A DNA stretch of 64,000 bases, taken from the NCBI GenBank assembly GCA_905213905.1, contig CAJMKD010000013.1:4984-68983 (forward strand). The letters are read 5' to 3'. Source of the DNA: an uncultured Sutterella sp. (GTDB lineage Bacteria > Pseudomonadota > Gammaproteobacteria > Burkholderiales > Burkholderiaceae_F). Every line of letters starts with the position of its first letter. Positions within the stretch are counted from its first letter, which is position 1. The notes under the pieces are model-generated. The model was given only the letters and a program-made list of their open reading frames with translations, had not been told where the DNA came from and ran no database searches. Shown here piece by piece: positions 15,526 through 23,520 of this stretch. A program made the translations under genes and the position numbers.

Positions 15526-16647
15526 ATGAAATGCTCTCTTTTTTCCGCCGCGCTCTTGAGCGCTCTCTCGCTGCACAGCGCCTGCGCCGGCGCTTCGAAC
15601 GTTGAACTTTACGGCGTCCTTGACTACGGCATCACCTGGCAGAAAAGCAGTGCCGTGAACGGCATGGACGAATCGACGGTTCAGATGGTTTCCGGCCAGT
15701 ACATCGGTTCTCGCTTCGGCATCAAGGCGACGGAAGAGCTCGCCGACAGCATCAAAGTCGGTGTTGTCCTCGAAAACGGCTTCGGCTCCGACACGGGCGC
15801 CATGAGCCAGGGCGGACGTCTCTTCGGCCGCGATGCGCGTCTTTTCATCGACGGCAGCTTCGGCTATCTATCCTTCGGCCGCATGGGCTCCATGGTGGGC
15901 GGCAACGGCCCGTACGCTCGGTTCGGCCACGTTGTTAGCCCCTTCTCCTGCGGCTGGGGCGACCTCGGCGGCCACCTTCAGGTGGTCTCCCTCGGCTACG
16001 AATTCATCGACAATGCCGTTGCCTATACCACGCCGAAGTTCGCCGGCGTTGACGCTACCGTGCAGTATTCATTCGGAACCGACACGACGAAATTCAACGA
16101 CGGTTCAGAAGGCAAGTCAAGCGTCGAGCGCATGCTGAGCGGTGCGGTTCGCTTCCAGAATGAGGCGCTGATGGTGGCCGCCGGCATCGAAACCATCAAC
16201 TACGCGCAGCCCGCTGCCGATCTCGCGAAGCTTGACGATGCCATTTCGTACAACCTCGGCGCCAACTATGACGCCGGATGGGCAAAGCTTTACTTTTATG
16301 CGCAGCTTTTTGACAACTACACCGCGGCAGCCAGAACAACGACCTTCTCCGACCCGAGCGGCGTAGACGGCTACGGCATCAACATCGGCTTCGATGCCCC
16401 CGCCTTCGGCGGCACTGTCAAGGCGAGCTTCGGCTACGGCGACTTCGAGGCGAGTGCCTCGAAGGATTTCTCCATGAAGACAACGCAGGCTGCGCTCGGC
16501 TATCTTTATCCGATGAGCCGCTTGACCTCGATTTATTCCGCGGTCAACTGGATTCGTTCTGATTATTCGACAGCCTACGAAGCGCAGCATCCCCAGGCCA
16601 AGGAAGACGTCTACGCCGCAACCGTAGGCATCATGCACAAATTCTGA
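15526..16647 (+). CDS. outer-membrane porin, Gram-negative general porin family
   Basis: 373 residues. A signal peptide ending SACAGA, mature start SNVELYGVLDYGITW, a loop region GRMGSMVGG and C-terminal HKF mark a trimeric porin, clearly related to the one at 7817. ATG 15526 follows AAGGAAC. It is the second gene after the FMN/FAD flavoprotein, repeating the enzyme-plus-porin pairing in reverse order. It probably opens the outer membrane to that enzyme's acceptor. Confidence 0.92.
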   Translation: MKCSLFSAALLSALSLHSACAGASNVELYGVLDYGITWQKSSAVNGMDESTVQMVSGQYIGSRFGIKATEELADSIKVGVVLENGFGSDTGAMSQGGRLFGRDARLFIDGSFGYLSFGRMGSMVGGNGPYARFGHVVSPFSCGWGDLGGHLQVVSLGYEFIDNAVAYTTPKFAGVDATVQYSFGTDTTKFNDGSEGKSSVERMLSGAVRFQNEALMVAAGIETINYAQPAADLAKLDDAISYNLGANYDAGWAKLYFYAQLFDNYTAAARTTTFSDPSGVDGYGINIGFDAPAFGGTVKASFGYGDFEASASKDFSMKTTQAALGYLYPMSRLTSIYSAVNWIRSDYSTAYEAQHPQAKEDVYAATVGIMHKF

Positions 16648-16739
16648 CTATCTCTTTCACGAAGCCGCGTGACGCTTCGCAGGCTCGTCCTGCGGCAATA
16701 AAAGCAGCTTCCGTCCGAAAAACGCAGCAGCATCTCAGC

Positions 16740-16776
16740 GGCTGCGGCCCCCATCACCAGCATGAAGGCCGCAGCC
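16740..16776. other. hairpin in convergent gap
   Basis: GGCTGCGGCC/GGCCGCAGCC arms with a 17-base loop between the porin stop and the convergent radical SAM gene. There is no clear T-run; it could stop transcription weakly from either side. Confidence 0.35.
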
Positions 16777-16789
16777 GGCATGAGGCATT

Positions 16790-18253
16790 TCATTCGGACC
16801 GGCTTCGATCCGCTTCCTCCACAGGACGGTAGACGCTCTCAAAAGCCTGCGCGGGCAGGCCCGACGCATCCTTGGAGAGCTTTTTCGTGAGGCTCGACAC
16901 CAAAAACTGCGCCATCGTCACGTGCCAGAAGCGGCCGGCCGTGGTCGGGGAATAAAGATCGCCCGACTTTGTGAGAAGCCCGGCCGAAATCCACTGCGAG
17001 AGGAGTGGCTCGGCCAGCGCATCGAGAGAAACGTCGAACGCTTCGCCGATCGCCTTGAGACTGAAGGGCCCCTGCTCGACCGCGGAAGCGACCGTGCGCA
17101 TGAGATGCCAGTTGGCTGTGGGCTTCAGAAGCGCAAAGACGGGCTTTTCGCCTTCGGCGAGGCGCTTTTCCCAAGCCGCAAGGCGCCGCTCCGTCATGAA
17201 GGTGTGTCCGGCGATTCTGCCGCCCGCGCCTGAGCCGAAAGCGAGGCAGTCGAACGCGGTCTTCGCGAGCGAGTTGTAGCGGTTGCGCTCCTTGGGCGTG
17301 CGCTGCCAGTGCGTGTTTGAAATCCGCGTCCACCTCGAATCGGAGCCCAGCACCGCGTCTGCGCGCGCAAAGCGGTCTGCCGCCTCGGCAAGGGTTGCCG
17401 CCGGCGGAATGGCGCCCGCATTGATGCGCTTGGCGAGCGGCGACTTCGCAAAGACATTGAGCTGATAGCAGTCGATGCCGTCGATCGGAAGCGAGCGCGC
17501 CGTCTCAAGGTCGTCCTCCCAAACCTCCGCCGTCTGCCATGGGAACCCGTAGATCAGATCGATGACGACGGCAAATTCCGGGTAGCGCGCCGCGCGCTCG
17601 AGCGCAGCGAGAATCTCCGGACGGCCGTCAAGCCGCATCATGGCGCGGCGAATGTCGCCGTTGAAGGTCTGCACGCCGATCGAAAGCCGGTTGACGCCGG
17701 CACGGGCCGCTGCGTCAAGCCGCTCGGGCGTCATGTCGTGCACGCGCCCTTCGAGCGTGATTTCGCAGTCGGGCGAGAGCGGCAGATGGCGGCGCGCCGC
17801 GCCCACCACCTTTGCAATGTCAGAGGGCGCAAGCGCCGAAGGCGTTCCGCCCCCGAAATAGAGCGCAGAGATATCCCCGCCCTCACCCTTCGCTTGAATC
17901 CGCCGATCCGCCCAGAGCGCAAATTCACCGGCAAGGCGCTCCGCATAGCGGGCCGAGGCCGCCTCGGAAAAAGGGTTCTGATAGAACATGCAGTAAAGGC
18001 ACCGGGTGCTGCAGAAAGGCACCTGGACATAGGCGACCGCCTGCGCCGTGCGCGTCTCGTTCGAAAGCGTCTCAAGCTTGGCGCGCGCGGCGCCCCACAT
18101 CATCGGGAGTCCGATCGGACCGGCATGCACCGTCGCCTTGGCGCGGAAGGCCGCGTGGAGCGGATCGCGCACGTTGGCATGGTAGGCCTCGTCGCCCTCG
18201 CGGCCGATGAAGCGCTTGAGCGCCGCCACGCCCGCCTCAAACGAAAACTGCAT
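16790..18253 (-). CDS. anaerobic heme-degrading radical SAM enzyme, ChuW/HutW family
   Basis: 487 residues. The radical SAM cluster motif is CSTRCLYC (CxxxCxxC), followed by FYQNPF. GGGTPSAL, EITLEGRVHD, SNTHWQRT and CLAFGSGAGG match the ChuW/HutW subgroup of the HemN-like family, whose characterised members open the heme ring without oxygen and release iron. ATG 18253 follows AAGGAG; the extension to 18310 has no comparable site. No heme receptor, TonB or heme ABC genes are next to it, unlike chu/hut loci. A C-terminal winged-helix-like HemN domain is present. HemW or HemN functions are less likely given these motifs. Confidence 0.82.
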   Translation of the reverse strand: MQFSFEAGVAALKRFIGREGDEAYHANVRDPLHAAFRAKATVHAGPIGLPMMWGAARAKLETLSNETRTAQAVAYVQVPFCSTRCLYCMFYQNPFSEAASARYAERLAGEFALWADRRIQAKGEGGDISALYFGGGTPSALAPSDIAKVVGAARRHLPLSPDCEITLEGRVHDMTPERLDAAARAGVNRLSIGVQTFNGDIRRAMMRLDGRPEILAALERAARYPEFAVVIDLIYGFPWQTAEVWEDDLETARSLPIDGIDCYQLNVFAKSPLAKRINAGAIPPAATLAEAADRFARADAVLGSDSRWTRISNTHWQRTPKERNRYNSLAKTAFDCLAFGSGAGGRIAGHTFMTERRLAAWEKRLAEGEKPVFALLKPTANWHLMRTVASAVEQGPFSLKAIGEAFDVSLDALAEPLLSQWISAGLLTKSGDLYSPTTAGRFWHVTMAQFLVSSLTKKLSKDASGLPAQAFESVYRPVEEADRSRSE

Positions 18254-18427
18254 TTCTGTGGCTCCTTTTCGAGAAATGACGCGCCGATCTGTCGTCCTTC
18301 CGACAATCATAGAGTGCGAAAAGGCGCTTTATGAATAGCGCCGCTCACTGGCAACCTACCTCTTTTGCGTGAGGGCCTCCCGTAAGCCAGGCCGCCGGGC
18401 GCGCTCGGAGCTTCGCGCCGCGGCATG

Positions 18428-18468
18428 AAAAAAAGGCCTGCGCTGCGGGGCTCCCGTTTGCGCAGGCC
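18428..18468 (-). terminator. intrinsic terminator of the dmsAB-like operon
   Basis: Read on the minus strand, a GGCCTGCGC/GCGCAGGCC stem is followed by a run of seven T, 47 bases past the ferredoxin-subunit stop codon. Confidence 0.85.
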
Positions 18469-18479
18469 GTTTCTAATGT

Positions 18480-18504
18480 CCGGTCCGCACTGGCGGCGGA
18501 CCGG
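18480..18504 (-). other. hairpin preceding the operon terminator
   Basis: CCGGTCCGC/GCGGACCGG arms with a 7-base loop sit between the stop codon at 18515 and the T-tailed terminator at 18428, giving tandem 3' hairpins. Confidence 0.5.
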
Positions 18505-18514
18505 CAGCTCACCA

Positions 18515-19156
18515 TCAGAGCTTCGTCGTCATGCCTTCAACATTGAGCACTGAAGACACATAGCGGATCTTGGGCTCAGTGCCGGCCTTGGCGTTGAGGG
18601 CCTTGGCCTTCGCGGCAAGCTCTTTGGCTTCGCCTTCGGGCTTTTCCCAGTCGACGAAGACGAGCGCGCCGATGCCGCAGGCTTCCACGCAGGCGGGCTT
18701 CATGCCCTTGCTCGTGCGGTGCGTGCAGAGCGTGCAGTGCTCGGCCTTGCCCGGGGAGCGCATCACCCACTCGCGCTCGGGCGCGGGAGCGAGCGGCGCC
18801 TTGCCGCCGAAGTAGTCCTTATCGCTGCGCCCTTCCGTATTGAACATCGGGACGCCGTAGGGGCAGGCCGCGAGGCACATCTTGCAGCCGATGCACTTCT
18901 TGTGGTCGACGAGCACTTCGCCGCCCGGACCGCGATGGATCGCCTTCGCGGGGCAGACCTTCATGCAAGCGGGATTTTCGCAGTGCATGCAGGACATGCG
19001 GAAGTAGCTGATGACATTCTTCTCGATGTTTTCCTCGCGATGGATGCGCTCGTAGAAGATGCCGGGCGCTACGCGGTTTTCTTCCTTGCAGGCAATCGCG
19101 CAGGCATGGCAGCCGACGCATTTGTCGACGTTGACGATGATTCCGAATTTCGACAT
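18515..19156 (-). CDS. DmsB-like four-[4Fe-4S] electron-transfer subunit
   Basis: 213 residues. Four cysteine clusters are visible in order: CVGCHACAIAC, CMHCENPACMKVC, CIGCKMCLAAC and CTLC...CVEAC, the arrangement of DmsB/PhsB/TtrB iron-sulfur subunits. It has no Tat signal of its own, so it would be exported bound to the catalytic subunit encoded 11 bases upstream. It passes electrons to the Mo centre. No DmsC-like membrane anchor follows, so the quinol donor is unclear. ATG 19156 follows GAGGAGAGG. Confidence 0.9.
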   Translation of the reverse strand: MSKFGIIVNVDKCVGCHACAIACKEENRVAPGIFYERIHREENIEKNVISYFRMSCMHCENPACMKVCPAKAIHRGPGGEVLVDHKKCIGCKMCLAACPYGVPMFNTEGRSDKDYFGGKAPLAPAPEREWVMRSPGKAEHCTLCTHRTSKGMKPACVEACGIGALVFVDWEKPEGEAKELAAKAKALNAKAGTEPKIRYVSSVLNVEGMTTKL

Positions 19157-19167
19157 GTGTCCTCTCC

Positions 19168-21420
19168 TCAAGCCTTCGTGTTCGCTTCAGCTGCGTCGGC
19201 CGCCTTCTCGACCTGGACGCAGACGTCGTTGAAGCAGGGATAGCCCGAGATCGGATCCCAGCCTTTTCTCGGAATGAGCACCTGCGTTTCCTGATCGCCG
19301 CGCCAGCCGTACTGGGCGTCGATCATGCCGCGGCCGGCCAGAATCGTGACGCGGGCGCGGGCGCGGACCTTGCCCTTGTAGTAGGGGGAGGTGATCCAAA
19401 TGCGGTCGCCTTCACGAATGCCGCGGGCTTCTGCGTCGGCCGGATGGATGTTCACGACCGATTCAGGCTCGAGCTCGAGCAGGTACGGCTGGTCGCTGCG
19501 CGTCTTCGAGTGCGTGATGTACGGGCGGCGCGTGCCGTTGATGAGCTTGAGCGGCCACTTGTCGTCGGGCTTGGGCGGCGCAACGTAGACCGGGAGCCCC
19601 GGGAAGCCGTTGCGGGCCTGAACGCTCGAAACAAATTCGATCTTGCCCGACGGGGTGCGGAAGCCGGGCTTGCCGTCGAAGCGCAAGAGGCCCTTTTCGT
19701 GCTTGGCGGGCTCCTGTGCGGGGAACCACTCGCAGACGTTCAAATTGGGGAGCATCTTCTGGCGCTCGGCATAGCTCGTGCCCCAGGCGTTGAGCATCGA
19801 GTCGCAGGCCTTCACCGGATCGCCGTCGAAGAACTTTTCGCGGTCGATGAGCGCAGCGCCGATCGTGAGCGAAATCTTCCAGTCTTCCCAGGCTTCGCCG
19901 AGGGGCTTGACGGGCTGGCGCACGGAGAGCTTTCTGCCGTGAACGCCGAAGGGCGCGTAGCGCTCGAAGTTGACGGCCGCAGGCAGCACGAGGTCCATGT
20001 CGTGGTGCGGGTCGTCGCGATAGAAGTAGTCGCACGAGAACGAGAAGTCCATGTCGCGCACGGCAGCCTGATATTCGGCGGGCGAGGGCCAGATGAGGAG
20101 ATTGGCGCCCCAGCCGCAGAAGGCGCGGATGCGGCCCTTCTTCACCATTTCAGGGAGGAGGTTCGGCGAGCAGAGAATCTGCATGTCGTTCCAGACGGGC
20201 GCGAATTCGCGGTCGATGCGGATCTTGCGCTGCGCTTCGTCTTCGAACCACGGCTGATCGATGAAGGTGCGCGTGTAGCCTTCGTCCCAGCGGACGTAGT
20301 CCTTCGGCCAGTTGGCGATCATGGAGGCGCCCGGCTTTTCGACGTTGCCCGTGAGCGCCATCAGAAGCGACATCGCGCGAACGTTGTTGCAGCCGTTGCC
20401 CTGATGAGGAATCGACTGGCCGGCGAGCTGCATCGACGAGGGGCCCTGCGCAAAGAGGCGCGCAGCGGCGACCATCTTTTCGGCGGGCACGCCCGTTTCC
20501 TTCTCAACGAATTCCGGCGTGAAGTCCTCGCAGTACTTCACGAGCTCTTCGTAGCCCGTGCACCACTTGTCGATGAATGCGTGGTCAACGAGGTCTTCCT
20601 TCACGAGGACGCGGATCATGCCCCAGGCGAGCGCGCCGTCCGTGCCAGGCTTCACCTGCAGGTGAATGTCGGCGAGTTCGGAAACCTTCGTGCGGCGCGG
20701 ATCGACGACGATGAGCTTGAGGCCGCGGGCCTTCGCCGCAAGGAGCCCCTTGAAGAAGCCGTGCGGCTGCGACCAGGCGCCGTTCTTGCCGACGATCATC
20801 TGAACCTTGGTCTTCGGACCGGGGCCGCCCGTGATTTCCTGCCCGTAGGAGAGCTCCACCGCGTGAACATAGGCGAGGTTGCAGGCCGCCGAGCTTTCGC
20901 AGCAGTAGTTGGGGGAGCCGAACCAGCGCGCAAGGCGCATGACAGGCGGACGCGGCTCCTTCGGGTCGCCGCAGTAGAACATCACCTTGTCGGCGCCGTA
21001 TTTTTCCTTGATGCGCGCAAGGTTCTCGCAGATCGTCTTGATCGCTTCGTCCCAGCTGATGCGCACCCAGGCCGGATCGGCCGAGCCCTTCGGGTTCGTG
21101 CGCTTCATCGGATAGAGCAGGCGATTCGGGTTGTAGAGGCGCTGCAGCGTCGAGATGCCCTTCGAGCAGAGGAAGTGATTCGGATGCTCCTTCCAGTTGC
21201 GGATGCGGATCACGGTATTGCCGCGAGCCTCGAATTCAATGCCGCACCACGGCATGTGGTTGCAGCTGTCGCAGATCGTGTGGCCGACCCACGTCTTCTC
21301 TTCGCCCGCAGCCGTCTGCGCAGCCTCAGCGATCGGCGTGAAGAGCGAGGCCGCGAATGCGGCGCCCGAGCCCTTCAGAAGCGAACGTCGGGAAAAAGCA
21401 AAGCTTGTCTTTCTTTCCAT
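19168..21420 (-). CDS. Tat-exported molybdopterin oxidoreductase, DMSO-reductase superfamily catalytic subunit
   Basis: 750 residues. Twin-arginine signal (FSRRSLLKGSG, from residue 9). A [4Fe-4S] motif uses Cys50, 53, 59 and 85, in CDSCNHMPWC then FLCSKG; the five-residue gap before the third Cys is longer than the usual three. The ESSAACN segment supplies the probable Mo-ligand Cys. FEVRVNIHPADAEARGI-type C-terminal motifs (NIHPADAEARGI, GREGD) mark the guanine-dinucleotide-binding domain. ATG 21420 follows GGAGACC. With the ferredoxin subunit it makes a soluble periplasmic AB enzyme. The substrate could be an S-oxide, N-oxide or sulfur or arsenic oxyanion; the sequence does not decide. Confidence 0.88.
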   Translation of the reverse strand: MERKTSFAFSRRSLLKGSGAAFAASLFTPIAEAAQTAAGEEKTWVGHTICDSCNHMPWCGIEFEARGNTVIRIRNWKEHPNHFLCSKGISTLQRLYNPNRLLYPMKRTNPKGSADPAWVRISWDEAIKTICENLARIKEKYGADKVMFYCGDPKEPRPPVMRLARWFGSPNYCCESSAACNLAYVHAVELSYGQEITGGPGPKTKVQMIVGKNGAWSQPHGFFKGLLAAKARGLKLIVVDPRRTKVSELADIHLQVKPGTDGALAWGMIRVLVKEDLVDHAFIDKWCTGYEELVKYCEDFTPEFVEKETGVPAEKMVAAARLFAQGPSSMQLAGQSIPHQGNGCNNVRAMSLLMALTGNVEKPGASMIANWPKDYVRWDEGYTRTFIDQPWFEDEAQRKIRIDREFAPVWNDMQILCSPNLLPEMVKKGRIRAFCGWGANLLIWPSPAEYQAAVRDMDFSFSCDYFYRDDPHHDMDLVLPAAVNFERYAPFGVHGRKLSVRQPVKPLGEAWEDWKISLTIGAALIDREKFFDGDPVKACDSMLNAWGTSYAERQKMLPNLNVCEWFPAQEPAKHEKGLLRFDGKPGFRTPSGKIEFVSSVQARNGFPGLPVYVAPPKPDDKWPLKLINGTRRPYITHSKTRSDQPYLLELEPESVVNIHPADAEARGIREGDRIWITSPYYKGKVRARARVTILAGRGMIDAQYGWRGDQETQVLIPRKGWDPISGYPCFNDVCVQVEKAADAAEANTKA

Positions 21421-21714
21421 TTCATGGTCTCCTGGAGGCCGCATCGTCAAAAAGCGCGCGCAAAGGGTCTGACCCGCCCGTCCGCATGGACGCACGGCCT
21501 GCGCAGCTTGTGCCGAAACTCGGATCTCGAAGGGGCGGAACGTTTCGCAGAGGGCAACCGCGGAGGAACGTTCGGAAAGAGGCGGCAAGCGGCCTGAGAC
21601 TTATTTTCCGACTCTGGTCGGGCTTTGAGAAGGAACGAAAAACCCCAAGAAAAAGGCGGCTTTGCGCCGCACGAGCCGCGTTTTGGCAAAGCGCTGAAAG
21701 GTTTTTTATGAAAA

Positions 21715-21728
21715 ATCAACGCGTTGAT
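21715..21728. promoter_or_regulatory. palindrome ATCAACGCGTTGAT
   Basis: A perfect 14-bp palindrome about 300 bp upstream of the molybdoenzyme start and six bases from a second dyad. Both look like regulator sites; the regulator is unknown. Confidence 0.4.
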
Positions 21729-21733
21729 GAAAA

Positions 21734-21760
21734 TTCGCTATTCCAATAAGGAATAGCGAA
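21734..21760. promoter_or_regulatory. inverted repeat TTCGCTATTCC-N5-GGAATAGCGAA
   Basis: Perfect 11-bp arms with a 5-base gap in an AT-rich stretch between divergent genes. The long symmetric arms and lack of a T-tail favour an operator over a terminator. Confidence 0.45.
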
Positions 21761-22000
21761 GCGGCATCACTCGTTCCAAAGGGAAGCCAGGCGGGCGCTT
21801 CAAGCAGCCTCAAGGCGCCTGCTTCACGGACGGTGCGCGCGCCTGTGGCAGAATGAAGCAGCATCAAGCCAAGGCGTTTTGCGGGCCCCGCTGCCGCCCA
21901 AAGAACGAGCCGGTCCCGCGAACGGAACCGAATGGCGCGTTTGCCCCAGGCGCCCCGCAGATGCCGATTCAGGATGCGAGAAATCAGACATCGTTTTTTC

Positions 22001-22822
22001 ATGGACAACAATTCCCCGACGCCCGATCAAGCGGCCGATCAAGCCAGGCTTCTGCGCCCCGCGCGGGTTCGGCTGCCGCTCATGGGCGCATTGGGCGCCG
22101 CTTTTGCGCTCGCTCTCGTCGCGCCGCTTTCGGGCTGCGCCCTCTTCGGCAATTCCGGCACGCTTGGCGCGCCGCGCGAGAAGACGGAAGACGCCGGCAG
22201 CACGCGCCCGTCGCGAGCCGAGCGCCGAAAAGGCGCCCCGGCGAGCGCAGCCGAAAAAGCGGCGCCTGCACGCGGCGCCAAGGCGGCGCAGGCGCCGTCA
22301 GCCACTGATGAACCAGTGCGGCTTCGCGCCCCGCTTGCGCTCCCGAGCCTTGCCGACGCGCCGACGCTCACGCTCGAGCAATCGATACGCGTTCGCTTTC
22401 ACGAGAAGGCGCTTGCGGCAGGGGCGCCCGAGAGCGTGCCGCCTCTGCGCGCGATGGTGCTTGTCGACCCGCGCCGCATCAGCGCCGTCTTTACGGCGCT
22501 CGGCCTTGTCGTCTGGCGCATCGACTACACAGAAGAAGGCCTTCGGGAAACGCGGCACCCGAAGCTGAGCGAGAAGGTCGAGGCTTCGCGGATGCTTCGC
22601 GACTTCATGTTCGTGCTCTGGCCCGAAGAGAGCATCCGGCGCGTGCTGCCGAGCTACGCGCGCTTTTCCTCGGCGCGCTCGGCAGCTTCCTGCCGCCGCA
22701 CCCTCACGCTCGACGAGAAGCCCGCGCTTCGCGCCGTCACGACTGAAATCGACGGTCGCTCCCGCACGACGCTCGTCAATGATCTTGAAGGCTATACGCT
22801 TACAATCGAATCGATCCGATAG
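22001..22822 (+). CDS. DUF3261-family lipoprotein
   Basis: 273 residues from ATG 22001. A lipoprotein signal ends in lipobox LSGC (about residue 46). An Ala/Arg/Lys-rich linker (about 55-110) leads to a C-terminal domain with FTALGLVVWRIDYTEEGL and SRMLRDFMFVLWPEESIRRV, which matches DUF3261 (a pattern of G-x-R/W ... LL-D-x-Q/M-L-x-x-WP). DUF3261 genes often sit in aryl-polyene-type clusters; no such cluster is present here. The start is uncertain: no good ribosome site precedes 22001, and ATG 21974 is an alternative. Function unknown. Confidence 0.6.
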   Translation: MDNNSPTPDQAADQARLLRPARVRLPLMGALGAAFALALVAPLSGCALFGNSGTLGAPREKTEDAGSTRPSRAERRKGAPASAAEKAAPARGAKAAQAPSATDEPVRLRAPLALPSLADAPTLTLEQSIRVRFHEKALAAGAPESVPPLRAMVLVDPRRISAVFTALGLVVWRIDYTEEGLRETRHPKLSEKVEASRMLRDFMFVLWPEESIRRVLPSYARFSSARSAASCRRTLTLDEKPALRAVTTEIDGRSRTTLVNDLEGYTLTIESIR

Positions 22823-22864
22823 CCGTCAAACTCACTTCCATCCTCGTCACAAGGACTGAAATTC

Positions 22865-23122
22865 ATGAACCTCAAGCCGATCGCCGCTTTTATTTTGATG
22901 GGCGCCTGCGCCGCTTCCCTCTCCGGCTGCTCCGACCGGTTTTCGCCGTCGGACGACCACTGCAAGGCTTCGTACATCAAGGAAGTCGCCGACAAGGAAG
23001 GCCTCGACAAGGCCAAGGCGCTCACGAACGACTGCCTTGCCAAGGGCTACGACAACGCCCGCGGCGCACTTGAAAAGGGCGCCGACGCGCTTCGCGAAAA
23101 GCTTTTCGGCGAAAAGAAATAG
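22865..23122 (+). CDS. small lipoprotein of unknown function
   Basis: 85 residues. A signal peptide with lipobox LSGC (Cys22) is followed by a short polar, helical mature part with two further Cys (in HCKA and DCLA) that could form a disulfide. It lies 42 bases after the DUF3261 lipoprotein gene on the same strand, so it is probably co-transcribed. I recognise no family. Confidence 0.6.
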   Translation: MNLKPIAAFILMGACAASLSGCSDRFSPSDDHCKASYIKEVADKEGLDKAKALTNDCLAKGYDNARGALEKGADALREKLFGEKK

Positions 23123-23140
23123 TCTGAAGCGGCAGCCCGC

Positions 23141-23165
23141 CGTCCGGGCGTGATGCGCCCGGACG
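23141..23165. other. hairpin in convergent gap
   Basis: CGTCCGGGCG/CGCCCGGACG arms with a 5-base loop lie between the small lipoprotein gene and the convergent rubredoxin gene. The stem is strong but has no T-run. It may insulate the two transcripts. Confidence 0.45.
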
Positions 23166-23187
23166 CTGCGGATCGTCCCCGCCCGAT

Positions 23188-23520
23188 TCAGTCTTCGTCG
23201 AGCATCGGCAGAAAGGACGACTTCGGCTGCCCGCAGTCCGGGCAGGTGAAGTCTTCGGGCAACTCTGCAAAGGGGGTGCCGGGCGGCACATTCCATTCGG
23301 GACAGCCTTCGGCGGGATCGTAGACATGCCAGCAAACGCGGCACTGCATGCGCGAGGCTTCAAGCGAGCGCTGCCGCGCCGCCTCGTCGAGGAGGCGAAG
23401 AATGTCGCGCCCGTCGGCGGTCTTCGGGATCGCCTCCCGCTGCTGCGATTCCTCGGGCTGATCTGGCGACAGCGCCGCTGCAGCTGCCGGCGTTTCTAGG
23501 TTTTCGAGGTTTTCCGTCAT
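23188..23520 (-). CDS. rubredoxin of hydrogenase operon, HupI/HoxR-like, with N-terminal extension
   Basis: 110 residues. The C-terminal half is a rubredoxin: CRVCWHVYDPAEGCPEWN and CPDCGQPKSSF give the CxxC...CxxC iron site. The first 55 residues are polar and unlike classic 55-residue rubredoxins. Its ATG overlaps the hyaF stop in an ATGA, so translation is coupled. Hydrogenase-operon rubredoxins (HupI/HoxR) help mature [NiFe] uptake hydrogenases in the presence of oxygen. It is the last gene of the accessory operon. Confidence 0.85.
   Translation of the reverse strand: MTENLENLETPAAAAALSPDQPEESQQREAIPKTADGRDILRLLDEAARQRSLEASRMQCRVCWHVYDPAEGCPEWNVPPGTPFAELPEDFTCPDCGQPKSSFLPMLDED

Larger units (their letters stand above)
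21421..22000. other. divergent promoter region between dmsA-like gene and lipoprotein gene
   Basis: No gene is visible. The region holds two palindromes (21715-21728 and 21734-21760). On the minus strand there is also a short GCGGC/GCCGC stem followed by CTTTTT (about 21654-21671), which could be a leader attenuator of the molybdoenzyme operon. Confidence 0.4.

Noticed and set aside
551..18504. The hairpins at 551-574 and 18480-18504 as copies of one mobile repeat (shared GCGGACCGG)
   Set aside because: The arms are in opposite order and the loops differ, so shared words are explained by GC-rich stems.
19444..21597. A 717-codon open frame opposite the DmsA-like gene
   Set aside because: It runs antisense to a gene with clear motifs. 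High-GC genomes give long empty frames opposite real genes; the translation is Arg/Ala/His-rich with no family resemblance.
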